Positions 9,464-17,847 of a stretch of 64,000 bases of DNA are shown here, piece after piece. The translations under genes were made by a program, and so were the position numbers. Below the pieces are notes generated by a model, which did no database searches, was not told where the DNA came from, and saw nothing but the letters and a program-made list of their open reading frames with translations. Every line of letters starts with the position of its first letter. Position 1 is the stretch's first letter. The stretch lies in contig NZ_CP096019.1 of the NCBI RefSeq assembly GCF_023115355.1, positions 1,674,001 through 1,738,000 of the forward strand. Direction: 5' to 3'. This stretch comes from Halocatena salina (GTDB lineage Archaea > Halobacteriota > Halobacteria > Halobacteriales > Haloarculaceae).

Positions 9464-10390
9464 CTACGAACCGTCGAAACCGTAGGTCACGCCGGTCAGC
9501 TCTTCGGACACCGACCACAGCCGTTCGGCGGTCGCCTCGTCGTACGATCGATCGCTGGAGCGTTGTGGCTCCGGGTGGCCTCGCATGTTTCTGACGCCGT
9601 CGGGACCGACGTATGCACCCCTTACGTCGGTTTCCGTCGCGGCGTACAACATCGGCAGCGCGCCCTGCTCTGGAGACTGGGCGATGAGCGCGTTCGCGGC
9701 TTTCATCAGCCACAGTCGTAGCGCCGATCCGGACTGCTCGGGACCGCGTTTCTGGAGGTTCGTCGCCGCATAGCCCGGGTGACAGGCGACGCTCACGAGA
9801 TCCTCGATATCGGCGCGATCGAGGCGTCGTTGTAGCTCGTAGGCGAACAGGAGGTTCGCCAACTTGCTCTGGCTGTAGGCTGTCCATCTGTTATAGCTGT
9901 CCTCGTGGTGGAGATCCTCGAAATCGATCCGTCCCTGTTCGTGAACCGCGCTGCTCTGGGTCACGATGCGCGTCTCGCCTTCCGTTTCCAGCAGCGTTTC
10001 GAGCAACAGCCCCGTGAGCGCGAAATGCCCGAGGTGGTTCACCCCGAACTGCGTTTCGAAGCCGTCTGCCGTTTCGCTTCGAGGGATTGCCATCACCCCC
10101 GCGTTGTTACATAGCACATCTAGCTCGTCGTGGGCTGTCTCGAACGCTTGCACGAACGCCCGAATCGAGTCGAGATCCGCCAGATCCAGCTCCAACACCG
10201 TCGCGGAGCCATCGGACACATCCGTACGGAGCTGATTCACCGCCGCTTCTCCCCGTTCGATGCTCCGACACGCGAGCACCACGTCGGCACCGCGAGCGAC
10301 GAATGCTTTCGTGGCTGCGTATCCGATTCCGCTGTTGGCCCCCGTGACGACGATCGTTTGTCCGCTCACCGAATCCGTCCACGCTGTCAT
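9464..10390 (-). CDS. Short-chain dehydrogenase/reductase (retinol-dehydrogenase-like)
   Basis: The ATG at 10390 gives 308 residues. The Rossmann motif TGANSGIGYAA lies near residues 16-26, with VLCNNAGVMA near 90, a catalytic Ser in VTQSSAVH, and the Y-x-x-x-K pair in YSQSKLANL. This places it in the classical SDR family that uses NAD(P)H for carbonyl/alcohol interconversion, close to the retinol dehydrogenase/WW-oxidoreductase group common in haloarchaea. The substrate cannot be told. An upstream ATG at 10498 would overlap the next gene and lacks the family's usual short N-terminus. Confidence 0.85.
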   Translation of the reverse strand: MTAWTDSVSGQTIVVTGANSGIGYAATKAFVARGADVVLACRSIERGEAAVNQLRTDVSDGSATVLELDLADLDSIRAFVQAFETAHDELDVLCNNAGVMAIPRSETADGFETQFGVNHLGHFALTGLLLETLLETEGETRIVTQSSAVHEQGRIDFEDLHHEDSYNRWTAYSQSKLANLLFAYELQRRLDRADIEDLVSVACHPGYAATNLQKRGPEQSGSALRLWLMKAANALIAQSPEQGALPMLYAATETDVRGAYVGPDGVRNMRGHPEPQRSSDRSYDEATAERLWSVSEELTGVTYGFDGS

Positions 10391-10451
10391 GAGTGTTGGT
10401 GTGGGCTTATGGTACAGAAGTGTACCGACGGCGATGGGAACAAGGCGATCG

Positions 10452-11087
10452 TTATGGAGTAATTCTCTTCTCGTTTTTCTGCTGGAGCTGGGGACCACAA
10501 CCCTTCCCTAGGATGTAATGAACGACCACATTCATGTAGAAAATGATTAGAATACCAACCAATAGTAGTATGGATATCGTTCCGATGAGTGAAAGTGCGA
10601 ATCCGACGACAACTGCGAGCACCACAGCGGTGAAATATTCGCTGGTGAATGCGGCGTCCGAAATCGTCGACAGATCGAACGCCTTATCGACACTGTCGGT
10701 TACTGCGAAATTTGTCAGTGCAACAGGAAGTAGGTATACGGCTACCAACACGAGGACCGCTGTCATCAACAGACCAACCAATGAATCTCCACCGGCTATC
10801 AACAGTAATATTACTGATAAAATGGTTGGGATGAGGAGGTACACAAGTGCAATACCGACATACGTGATTCCATCGATGAGCATTTCGGTCCACTCATCGA
10901 ACACTGGTGGTGTTTCCTCCTCCATGGCGGCAGCCCGAAGCGTACGGACGTAATACCCCGAGAGCAACAGCCCTCCGATCATTCCGATGAGTGGTATCAT
11001 TGAAAACACGTATAGTCCCCCACCGATCAGGATGATTTTGATCCAATCGTCATGCTGTGTCGGATATTTTATCGCATCACCGATCAT
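10452..11087 (-). CDS. DUF4013-type polytopic membrane protein, AT-rich
   Basis: A 211-residue integral membrane protein that begins MIGDAIKYPTQHDDWIKIIL, the usual N-terminus of DUF4013 proteins, followed by about five or six hydrophobic spans separated by short loops, including GYYVRTLRAAAMEEETPPVF. No function is established for the family. Base composition is clearly more AT-rich than the genes on either side, which, with the AT-rich 180-bp leader at 11088-11268, suggests recent acquisition or relaxed codon use. Transcribed toward the SDR gene with 61 bp between them. Confidence 0.75.
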   Translation of the reverse strand: MIGDAIKYPTQHDDWIKIILIGGGLYVFSMIPLIGMIGGLLLSGYYVRTLRAAAMEEETPPVFDEWTEMLIDGITYVGIALVYLLIPTILSVILLLIAGGDSLVGLLMTAVLVLVAVYLLPVALTNFAVTDSVDKAFDLSTISDAAFTSEYFTAVVLAVVVGFALSLIGTISILLLVGILIIFYMNVVVHYILGKGCGPQLQQKNEKRITP

Positions 11088-11268
11088 TTACATCGAATAT
11101 ATTCCACTCTCATTTATATCTATTCACTTATCATGAAGATGGATGATAAACTGTTACTATCTAGGTAATAATCGGTCAGAACTCCATGATTCATTATATG
11201 GACCATCGAGAGACGAGTACTCGTACAGAACGGCCTGTAGTTTCTCGATCTCTCCGACGGTGTAGCAG

Positions 11269-12558
11269 CTACGCTTCTGCTCGGGCGATGAGCTCTTCGG
11301 CTCGTTTCGTGGCTTCCTCGCGGGCCGTCGCTTCGTCGATGGTGAGAAGCTCGCGCTCACGCATCAGAATCTGACCGTCACAGATAGTGTGGCGTACGTC
11401 CGAACCGGTGGCAGCGTACGCAAGGTGGCTCACGAGATCGTGTGCAGGCGTGAGATGGGGTGCATCGAGTGAGAGCACGGCGAGGTCGGCGGGCGCACCG
11501 GATTCGATCCGACCGCTTTCGAAGCCGACGCAGTCAGCGCTGCCCTGTGTCGCCATCCGAACGACATCCGGTGCAGCGAGGGCGCTGGCGTCCTCGGCAG
11601 CGAGCTTCCCGATCATGGCTGCGTCGCGAATCTCATCGAACATATCGAGATCGTTGTTCGAGGCCACGCCGTCGGTTCCGAGTCCGACCGTGACGCCCGC
11701 ATCGAGCATCGCCTGAACCGGAGCCATCCCGCTTGCCAGTTTCATGTTCGAGGCCGGACAGTGAACGACGCCCGTGCCGGTGTCCGCGAGCCGTTCGATC
11801 TCCTCGGTGTCGATGTGAACCGCGTGGGCGATGAAATCCTCGGGCTGGAGATGACCACATGAGCGCGCGTACTCGACTGGGCGTACGTCGCGCTCTTCGA
11901 TGATCGGTTCGACCTCCGCTGTGGTTTCGCTCACGTGACTGTGAACCGGTACATCCATTTCTCGGGCGCGCTCGATCACGGTGGTGAGTGTGGTCTCGGT
12001 GACGGTGGTGAGGCTGTGGGGCATCAGTGCCGTCGAAACGCGTTCACTACCGAGTTTGCGGGCAACACGGATGCCTTCCTCGACGTCGCTTTCGATCTCC
12101 GCATCGGTTTTTCCGACGGTGATGATCCCGTGGCCCAGCCGAGCACGCATCCCTGCCGCTTCGACGGCATCACCGATGGCGGGCACGTGAAAATACATGT
12201 CGGCGAACCCAGCCGTTCCCGATCGAATCATCTCCGCCATGCCGAGCCGTGCTCCCGCTCGAACGTCTTCGGCGGTGAGTTCGGCTTCAGCCGGCCAGAT
12301 ATCCTCCCGGAGCCACGTTTCGAGCGGCTTGTCGTCCGCATACCCACGGAGTAGCGTCATTGCAACGTGTGTATGGGCGTTGATCAGACCGGGAATGACG
12401 AGCGAATCGGTCGCGTCTAACTGCCGATCACCGCTCATACCGATCTCCGGGTCGACATCGATGATTTCACCCGAGGACTGATCGATGAGTACGTCCGATT
12501 TCGACACGGAAAGATCTGGCTGTAGAACGACTCCGTTGGTGATTCCCAGCGTCGTCAT
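11269..12558 (-). CDS. Amidohydrolase, 5'-methylthioadenosine/S-adenosylhomocysteine deaminase type
   Basis: 429 residues from the ATG at 12558. The metal-binding H62-x-H64 is in [18 protein letters not shown]. Further ligands are in [13 protein letters not shown] and [11 protein letters not shown], and the catalytic Asp is in [16 protein letters not shown]. The [13 protein letters not shown] segment is typical of the MtaD/DadD branch of the ATZ/TRZ family, which deaminates MTA, SAH or 5'-deoxyadenosine to the inosyl forms. This fits SAM-product salvage in archaea that lack SAH nucleosidase. The ORF could start at 12588, but MTTLGITNG is the natural first strand. Divergent from hisG. Confidence 0.85.
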   Translation of the reverse strand: MTTLGITNGVVLQPDLSVSKSDVLIDQSSGEIIDVDPEIGMSGDRQLDATDSLVIPGLINAHTHVAMTLLRGYADDKPLETWLREDIWPAEAELTAEDVRAGARLGMAEMIRSGTAGFADMYFHVPAIGDAVEAAGMRARLGHGIITVGKTDAEIESDVEEGIRVARKLGSERVSTALMPHSLTTVTETTLTTVIERAREMDVPVHSHVSETTAEVEPIIEERDVRPVEYARSCGHLQPEDFIAHAVHIDTEEIERLADTGTGVVHCPASNMKLASGMAPVQAMLDAGVTVGLGTDGVASNNDLDMFDEIRDAAMIGKLAAEDASALAAPDVVRMATQGSADCVGFESGRIESGAPADLAVLSLDAPHLTPAHDLVSHLAYAATGSDVRHTICDGQILMRERELLTIDEATAREEATKRAEELIARAEA

Positions 12559-12719
12559 TACTGCCGGTTTTCCCCGAAGCTGCGTCAATCCATCGGGTTC
12601 GTTCGATTCAGAAGCCAGCTCCGCCCGCGTGTCCCGTAGTCGCAGGCGAGCTGTCGTCTGTGTGTGGTTCGTCGCCGCAATGCAAAAGCAATTGTTTCGT
12701 GGAGCGTCAACGGTCGATA

Positions 12720-13565
12720 ATGCGTATTGCCGTGCCTAACAAGGGACGCTTGCACCAGCCGACGACCGATCTGTTAGAGCGGGCTGGACTCCATCTCATC
12801 GACGGCGCGGATCGGAAGCTGTATGCGAACACCGTCGATCCGGATGTGACCGTCTTGTTTGCACGTGCGGCGGACATTCCGGAGTATGTCGCTGATGGTG
12901 CGGCTGAAATCGGCATCACCGGGTACGATCAAGCCAAAGAGTCCGAAGCCGAGCTCATAGACCTGCTCGATCTGGAGTTCGGCCGGTGTCGATTGGTGTT
13001 GGCAGCCCCCGAGGACGGACCGATCGAACAGGTGTCTGATCTCGCCGACGGCACCGTTGCCACCGAGTTTCCGGGCATCGCACGAGAGTTCTTCGCGGAT
13101 AAGGATGTTTCCCCGTCTATCGTAGAGGTCTCTGGGGCGACGGAGCTGACTCCGCACGTCGACATCGCCGACGCGATCATCGACATCACGAGCACCGGAA
13201 CGACGCTGCGCATGAACCGCCTTGCAGTCGTTGCGGACGTCCTCGACAGTTCAGTACGGCTGTTTGCCCGTCCGGAGACGGCCGACGACTCGAAGGTCAA
13301 ACAGATCCGAACGGCGCTCCAGTCGGTGCTCACCGCCGCCGACAAACGCTATCTGATGATGAACGTTCCCCGAGAACATCTCGATGACGTTCGGAGCGTC
13401 ATCCCCGGCATGGGTGGCCCGACGGTGATGGACATCGCCGGTGAGGACGCGCTCGCGGTTCATGCCGTGGTCGACGAAACCGAGGTGTTCGAAACCATCG
13501 CCCAACTGCGCGAACACGGCGCGTACGACATCCTCGTGACCGAAATTGAGCGGCTCGTGGAGTAG
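12720..13565 (+). CDS. hisG: ATP phosphoribosyltransferase, long form
   Basis: 281 residues from the ATG at 12720, starting [20 protein letters not shown], the classic HisG N-terminus. It catalyses the first step of histidine synthesis, joining ATP and PRPP. The P-loop-like PRPP site is in [16 protein letters not shown]. Residues 210-281 form the extra regulatory domain (HisG_C) that binds histidine in long-form enzymes, with [20 protein letters not shown]. It stands alone; no other his genes are in the window, as is usual in haloarchaea, where his genes are scattered. Confidence 0.95.
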   Translation: MRIAVPNKGRLHQPTTDLLERAGLHLIDGADRKLYANTVDPDVTVLFARAADIPEYVADGAAEIGITGYDQAKESEAELIDLLDLEFGRCRLVLAAPEDGPIEQVSDLADGTVATEFPGIAREFFADKDVSPSIVEVSGATELTPHVDIADAIIDITSTGTTLRMNRLAVVADVLDSSVRLFARPETADDSKVKQIRTALQSVLTAADKRYLMMNVPREHLDDVRSVIPGMGGPTVMDIAGEDALAVHAVVDETEVFETIAQLREHGAYDILVTEIERLVE

Positions 13566-13585
13566 GCCGGTCGTCACTCGGCAAC

Positions 13586-13939
13586 TCACGCCGAAAGCAG
13601 CGTGATGATGTTGAACAGCGCGAAGCCGAAAATGATGGCGATGGTGTAGTGAGCGACCGCAAGCAGTGCCGTTCCCCGTTTCCGCAGCTTGTAGACCACG
13701 TGAATCGCGCCCGCATCGCTCACGAGCGCGAGCACGACAGCCACGAGCGGACTGAACGGCTGCACCGACAACGAAACGACCGCAGGGGCCGCTCCGGCGA
13801 GGGCAGCGCGCTGGTGGGGTGTCTCACCGACGACGTACAGCGCCGCGAGATGCAATGTGACCGCATAAAACATCCACGCGGCCAGAAACGTCACGACGTA
13901 CGCGAACAGTCCACTGCCGATTGGATCGATCTGTAGCAC
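13586..13939 (-). CDS. Small membrane protein, haloarchaeal conserved hypothetical
   Basis: A 117-residue protein with four hydrophobic spans, beginning MLQIDPIGSGLFAYVVTFLA. The pattern and length match a small haloarchaeal membrane family often found near hisG (I believe DUF7473, from memory only). The middle loop VYKLRKRG is the only charged cluster. No catalytic residues stand out. It converges with hisG, leaving about 20 bp. Confidence 0.6.
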   Translation of the reverse strand: MLQIDPIGSGLFAYVVTFLAAWMFYAVTLHLAALYVVGETPHQRAALAGAAPAVVSLSVQPFSPLVAVVLALVSDAGAIHVVYKLRKRGTALLAVAHYTIAIIFGFALFNIITLLSA

Positions 13940-14181
13940 TGAACCACCTTGTTGTGTTCGGGCGAGCGAAGCTCACCACTCTGGCAACAAATCTGCCGCG
14001 CGGGAACAAAGGTCTTGCTGGCTTGCCTTCGCTTCGTTCGCGCGGAGTAACCTCGCATTACTACACTGCTCAAAATGATGGATAAAAATGATCCTGCAAT
14101 ATCATCAGTATTGCCTCGAACAGCGCCATCGCCGAGAGCACTGTGCTGGGTATCGAGCAGTTACGAGTTGTTTGTCTAACA
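13940..14181. other. Intergenic region, possible degenerate left end of module A
   Basis: The first part begins AACCACCTTG at about 13943 and continues with a GAGCGAAGCTC hairpin near 13965-13975. The latter resembles the hairpin unit in the tails of modules A and B. The distance from here to the module's right end at 15249 (about 1.3 kb) is close to the length of module B (1.34 kb). The match is weak, and the rest of the gap shows no gene. Confidence 0.3.
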
Positions 14182-14213
14182 CAACATTACTCGTTGCATC
14201 AGTACCTTTATGT
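14182..14213 (+). promoter_or_regulatory. Conserved promoter block of RNA module A (TATA-like TTTATG)
   Basis: The block from ACATTACT to CAGTACCTTTAT is nearly identical to 61864-61896 in module B, whereas sequence further upstream is not. The TTTATG box at 14207-14212 lies about 24-27 bp before the start of the conserved RNA stem, the normal archaeal TATA-to-start distance. Inference from position and conservation between two copies. Confidence 0.6.
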
Positions 14214-14233
14214 GTGAAGGGGTAAGGAACGAT

Positions 14234-14400
14234 AAATGAGAACGCCAGCACATCACGGCCGCGCGTTCATGGAAACGCGCCGGGTGTAAGAGGCACCCGA
14301 CGCTGGGGTTCTCGCAAGCACTAGAACCCATGATTGGGAACGAAGCAGAGACATGTAACGGTGTCGAATCGTATCAGAAACGTGACCAGCCACCTTTTTT
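14234..14400 (+). ncRNA. Predicted structured non-coding RNA, copy A
   Basis: An outer stem pairs 14238-14248 (GAGAACGCCAG) with 14303-14313 (CTGGGGTTCTC), with one G-G mismatch, enclosing two hairpins: GCGCGTT/AACGCGC near 14261-14280 and CGGGTG/CACCCG near 14281-14299. Downstream is a CCCA-TGAT-TGGG hairpin, then a stretch identical to copy B and a TTTTTT terminator at 14395-14400. Two blocks, 14272-14313 (42 nt) and 14335-14389 (55 nt), are identical in copy B at 61959-62000 and 62023-62077, more conserved than the flanks. There is no open frame across it. I do not recognise SRP RNA, RNase P RNA, tRNA or a C/D-box RNA. Confidence 0.6.
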
Positions 14401-14541
14401 CCGTTCGGGTGCGCGGAGCGCACCCTCACGCAAAAAATCTGCATTGCAAGAGCTTCGCTCTTGCAGGCTCCCAGATGGATTTCGTCCATCTGAGAGGACC
14501 AAAAAAAGCCGCTCGCTCCGCTTCGCTACGCTCGCGGGAAC
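14395..14541. repeat. Hairpin/terminator repeat array (unit 1)
   Basis: Consecutive perfect hairpins: GGGTGCGC-GGA-GCGCACCC flanked by T6 and A6, then GCAAGAGC-TTC-GCTCTTGC, then CAGATGGA-TTTCG-TCCATCTG, then GGACCAAAAAAAGCCGCTCGC leading into a GC-rich arm. The first and last parts match the repeat at 61604-61690, here interrupted by about 55 bp carrying the two extra hairpins. It likely ends the RNA transcript and may also block read-through in the other direction. Confidence 0.65.
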
Positions 14542-14559
14542 TGCGTTCGTGGGGGGAAG

Positions 14560-15111
14560 ATGACGCTACCGGTGTTTCAGTTCTGGGATCGGCTGGGTGA
14601 GTCGGTGAACCTCTCGACGGTCGAGGATCGAGCGACGATCTCGAAAGCGGAGCTGTACCACGTCGTGGACGTGGGGACAGGAACGTGGTGTCGGCCGTGC
14701 CGGAGTACGGGCTGTGCCCACGCCACGCAGATCGAACAGATTCTAGCAACGGCCGGGCTTGGCCGGTCACAGGTGGCGTACGACGATTTGCCCGGCATTG
14801 CGAATATCACGCGCTACGAGGCGGCAAAGGAGCTGGTCGTCACGGGCTGGTTCGAGAACGGCGGCCGGGTGCGGTATCACGAACAGCGCGACGGGACCGT
14901 CGTCCAGTCGGTGTACACACCTGAAAACGATCGGGAACCAGCCGAGGTGACTGAACAGCCCGACGCAACGAGTGCCCCAGCCGCGTTAGTAGATATGCTG
15001 GCGGAGTACTGCCACTATCGCCAACGCGGTGATCTCGATGGCTTGCGGGCCTGTTACCCCGAGATCGCGCGCATTATAGGCGAGTCGTCGGTCGTCCACG
15101 CCGACGACTGA
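14560..15111 (+). CDS. Unknown 183-residue protein with C-X2-C-X4-C-X-H knuckle (module A, intact)
   Basis: The ATG at 14560 gives 183 residues. The N-terminus MTLPVFQFWDRLGESVNLST is followed by a TWCRPCRSTGCAH knuckle near residues 42-54 that could hold zinc. Then come an alpha/beta stretch with DDLPGIANITRYEAAKELVV and GGRVRYHEQRDGTVVQSVY, a variable acidic linker, and a C-terminal helix pair with EYCHYRQRGDLDGL. No homologous family is recognised. It is the downstream partner of the predicted RNA and is repeated, with a frameshift, at 62249-62798. Differences between the copies concentrate in the linker while the core is kept, which argues that it is a real gene. Possible roles are a regulator or an RNA-binding protein; unproven. 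Confidence 0.65.
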   Translation: MTLPVFQFWDRLGESVNLSTVEDRATISKAELYHVVDVGTGTWCRPCRSTGCAHATQIEQILATAGLGRSQVAYDDLPGIANITRYEAAKELVVTGWFENGGRVRYHEQRDGTVVQSVYTPENDREPAEVTEQPDATSAPAALVDMLAEYCHYRQRGDLDGLRACYPEIARIIGESSVVHADD

Positions 15112-15139
15112 GAACACGGAGGCGGCGGAGCGGGGCAGT

Positions 15140-15249
15140 CGCGGAGCGGGAAGGTCACTTCCCGCGAGCGTTAGCGAGCGGCTTTTTTTGGTCCAGATTT
15201 TTTGCGGGAGTGGTGGCCGAAGGCCACCCGAGCGCAAAAAAGGTGGGTG
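15140..15249. repeat. Hairpin/terminator repeat (unit 2, inverted relative to unit 1)
   Basis: Reads GCGAGCGGCTTTTTTTGGTCC at about 15175-15195, the reverse complement of the end of unit 1, then T6, a hairpin with GGTGGCC-GAA-GGCCACC, A6 and GGTGGGTGTTA. The outer end abuts the tbp stop codon at 15250-15252. It can serve as terminator for tbp (minus strand) and for the unknown gene (plus strand). Confidence 0.65.
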
Positions 15250-15810
15250 TTAGTCCAACAGTCCAAGCTCGGACAGTCGCGAGACGATCTTGTCCACGGC
15301 TTCTTCGGCGTCTTGGGGCTGTTTGCCCCCCGTGATGACGAGCTTTCCCGAGCCGAACAGCAACGCGACGACATCGGGATTGTCGAGTCGGTACACCAGC
15401 CCCGGGAACTGCTCGGGTTCGTACTCGATGTTCTCCAGTCCGAGACCGATCGCAATAGCATTGAGATTCAGCGTTCGACCGAGATCGGCGCTAGTGACGA
15501 TGTTTTGGACGACAATCTCCGGATCCTCGTCTACCTGAATATTGAGATCACGAAGCTTATCGAAAACGATACGAAGACTCTCGTGAACGTCGTCGGTCGA
15601 TTTCGCCCCCGTACAGACGATCTTTCCCGACCGGAAGATGAGTGCCGCCGACTTCGGACTCTGTGTCCGGTAGACAAGTCCCGGGAACTGCTCGGGATCG
15701 TAGTCCGCCCCCTCCAAATCCATAGCAACGCTCTGTAGATCAAGCTCCTGGCCGATGCCCGTCGACGCAACGACGTTCTCGATATTGATTGTTTCCTTTG
15801 GATCGGTCAT
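15250..15810 (-). CDS. tbp: TATA-box-binding protein
   Basis: A 186-residue TBP made of two direct repeats of about 90 residues: YDPEQFPGLVYRTQSPKSAA in the first and YEPEQFPGLVYRLDNPDVVA in the second, each followed by FRSGKIVCTGAK or FGSGKLVITGGK. It binds the TATA box and recruits TFB and RNA polymerase. Acidic ends are typical of haloarchaea. Haloarchaea often carry several tbp genes; whether this is the main one cannot be told. A TATA-like box lies 28-35 bp before the ATG. Its 3' end meets the module A repeat. Confidence 0.97.
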   Translation of the reverse strand: MTDPKETINIENVVASTGIGQELDLQSVAMDLEGADYDPEQFPGLVYRTQSPKSAALIFRSGKIVCTGAKSTDDVHESLRIVFDKLRDLNIQVDEDPEIVVQNIVTSADLGRTLNLNAIAIGLGLENIEYEPEQFPGLVYRLDNPDVVALLFGSGKLVITGGKQPQDAEEAVDKIVSRLSELGLLD

Positions 15811-15837
15811 CGTTCGACTTAAAGATCGTATTTAAGG

Positions 15838-15845
15838 CTTATAAA
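15838..15845 (-). promoter_or_regulatory. TATA-like box of tbp
   Basis: On the minus strand this reads TTTATAAG and ends 28 bp before the tbp ATG, implying a leaderless or nearly leaderless transcript. It sits in the roughly 100-bp divergent region shared with the tRNA methyltransferase gene. Confidence 0.5.
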
Positions 15846-15909
15846 GGTACGGGGGTTGTGCTGATAGATCCAGTTGTCGAGAGATCGGTGTGCTCATGCG
15901 GTCCGAGCG

Positions 15910-16920
15910 GTGAGTGTTTGTGTGTACGTCCTGGAGTTCGCCGGTGAGGACGACGCCTTCGCTGCCTGTGAGGCGGGGAGTGGCTGCTCTGGCGTCACTC
16001 GACTGGCACCCGGATTGGCGAGTGCGACCGACATCGATCAGATCGAGTCGTTGGCGTTTACCCGCCGTGCAGGCGCGATGGTTGGTCACACGGATGCCGC
16101 GGTTGAATCCGCACGGCAGCTGTTGACGGAGTCGGTGATCGATCGGCGCGGAACGGTCGCCGTTCGGGCGCGGGACGTTCGCGGGACAACAGATGTTGAT
16201 ACCCAGCGTGCCGAGCGCGAACTCGGTGCAGTGCTCACCCAACGGGGGTTCGAGATCGATCTCGACGATCCCGACCATGAACTGCGAGCGCTGTTTTCGG
16301 ATGACAGTTGTGTGCTAGGCTGGCTCGTTGCGCGCAGCATCCGGGACTTCGGAGACCGGATGCCCTCGAAACGACCGTTCTTCCAGCCGGGCAGTATGGG
16401 ACCGTTGCTCGCCCGTGCACTGGCTAACATCGCGGGTGCACGCCCCGGAGCGCGAGTGCTCGATCCGATGTGTGGCACCGGCGGGCTGCTCATCGAGGCC
16501 GGACTGGCTGGTGCGGACGTGATCGGACTCGACGCCCAGCTCAAGATGACTTGTGGCACCCGAGAGAATCTCACCCGATATCTCGGTTCCGACGCGGGTA
16601 CAGTGCTCACCGGTACCGCGACGCGTCTGCCGTTCGCTGCCGATGCGGTCGACGCCGTCGTCTTCGATGCGCCGTACGGTCGCCAATCGAAGATCGTCGA
16701 CGAACGCTCCGACGGCAGTCTCCCTCGACTCGTCTCCGCGACGCTCGAAGAAGCCAACCGTGTCGCTCCCCGGGCGGTGCTCGTGGCTGACCGACCGTGG
16801 GCGGAGGCAGCCACGTCGGCGGGATGGACCGTCGAAACCTCGTTTACACGGCGCGTCCACGCGTCGCTGACGCGCCACATCCTCGTTCTCACGGCGAACG
16901 ATCGGTCTGGCGGGCGGTAA
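15910..16920 (+). CDS. tRNA (guanine-N2)-methyltransferase with THUMP domain (TrmG10 type)
   Basis: 336 residues from the GTG at 15910 (VSVCVYVLEFAGEDD); a TTG at 15874 is the other candidate start. The first half contains a THUMP RNA-binding domain ending near DRMPSKRPFFQPGSMGPLLA. The second half is a Rossmann methyltransferase with VLDPMCGTGGLLIEAG (motif I) and the catalytic FDAPYGRQ (motif IV, D-P-P-Y type). This matches the archaeal enzymes that make N2-methyl/dimethylguanosine at position 10 of tRNA. Divergent from tbp. Confidence 0.88.
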   Translation: MSVCVYVLEFAGEDDAFAACEAGSGCSGVTRLAPGLASATDIDQIESLAFTRRAGAMVGHTDAAVESARQLLTESVIDRRGTVAVRARDVRGTTDVDTQRAERELGAVLTQRGFEIDLDDPDHELRALFSDDSCVLGWLVARSIRDFGDRMPSKRPFFQPGSMGPLLARALANIAGARPGARVLDPMCGTGGLLIEAGLAGADVIGLDAQLKMTCGTRENLTRYLGSDAGTVLTGTATRLPFAADAVDAVVFDAPYGRQSKIVDERSDGSLPRLVSATLEEANRVAPRAVLVADRPWAEAATSAGWTVETSFTRRVHASLTRHILVLTANDRSGGR

Positions 16921-17079
16921 CGGTTATATACGTTGGATTCATGGTCTAATTATGATCAGTGCTCCCGTCCCACACGGATGGGACGACCGTATCGAGGATA
17001 ATTCGGTGATCTAGTCGTGTTTTCATCGCTGTGCTCCCGTTTCGAAGCCGTTTTGTTCGGTGGTCGGGTGGAGGCTGAT

Positions 17080-17781
17080 ATGCAGCCGTGGGAGGATTGG
17101 GATCACGTCGTCAAGATCGATCCCGATAAAACGCTTCTCGACGATGAATCCGTCGAGGATGTTGGTAAGACAGGGACCGACGCCATCATCGTCGGCGGGA
17201 CGATGGGGATGACCGAAGAGAAGATGACTCGTGTCATCGAGGCGTGTAGCGGCGTTTCTGTCCCCGTGTTCATCGAACCGAGCGGCACAGGTGTGGTCGT
17301 TCATTCGGACGTTCTCGATGGATATCTCATTCCGGTGGTGATCAATGCGGGTGACATATCATGGTTGACGGGTATGCACAAAGAATGGGTGCGCCTCGAC
17401 GACAGCATCGACTGGGCACACACGTTTCCGGAGGCCTACATCGTGTTGAATCCCGATTCGTCGGTTGGGGAGTTGACAACGGCCGACTGCGATCTCGATC
17501 CTGACGACGTTGCCGCCTATGCAGAAGTCGCAGAGCAACTGTTCGGCCAACCGATCGTCTACCTCGAATATTCAGGAATGCTCGGCGAACCATCGTTCGT
17601 GAAAACCGCGGCTGACGCGCTTGATTCGGCGACCCTGTTCTATGGCGGTGGGATTCACGATTACAACTCGGCCTACGAGATGGCACAGTATGCTGATACG
17701 ATCATCGTCGGAGATCTCGTCCACGACCAAGGGATCGAGGCAGTTCGGGAGACTGTTCGAGGCGTCCAGGACGCGAAATAG
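17080..17781 (+). CDS. Geranylgeranylglyceryl phosphate synthase (GGGPS)
   Basis: 233 residues from the ATG at 17080 ([17 protein letters not shown]). It is a TIM-barrel prenyltransferase that forms the first ether bond of archaeal lipids from sn-glycerol-1-phosphate and GGPP. Family marks are [37 protein letters not shown] (G1P binding) and [20 protein letters not shown] plus VGDLVH at the phosphate site. The short group I haloarchaeal form is about this size. A longer frame from 17017 is unlikely. A TATATA-like element lies near 16924-16930. It is followed in the same direction by aspS after 66 bp. Confidence 0.92.
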   Translation: MQPWEDWDHVVKIDPDKTLLDDESVEDVGKTGTDAIIVGGTMGMTEEKMTRVIEACSGVSVPVFIEPSGTGVVVHSDVLDGYLIPVVINAGDISWLTGMHKEWVRLDDSIDWAHTFPEAYIVLNPDSSVGELTTADCDLDPDDVAAYAEVAEQLFGQPIVYLEYSGMLGEPSFVKTAADALDSATLFYGGGIHDYNSAYEMAQYADTIIVGDLVHDQGIEAVRETVRGVQDAK

Positions 17782-17847
17782 CGCGCGTGGCGTTCTTGGT
17801 GGATCGAAATTGATCGGGCTTAAGACGCCCGACCGCCAGATCCGGAT

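Noticed and set aside
14234-14400. SRP RNA, RNase P RNA or tRNA at the conserved RNA locus
   Set aside because: None of the conserved core motifs or cloverleaf elements of these RNAs are present, and the length fits neither SRP nor RNase P RNA.
16921-17016. Small hairpin CGTCCCA...TGGGACG before the GGGPS gene as a regulator
   Set aside because: Seven-base stem without T-tract or conservation evidence; could be chance.
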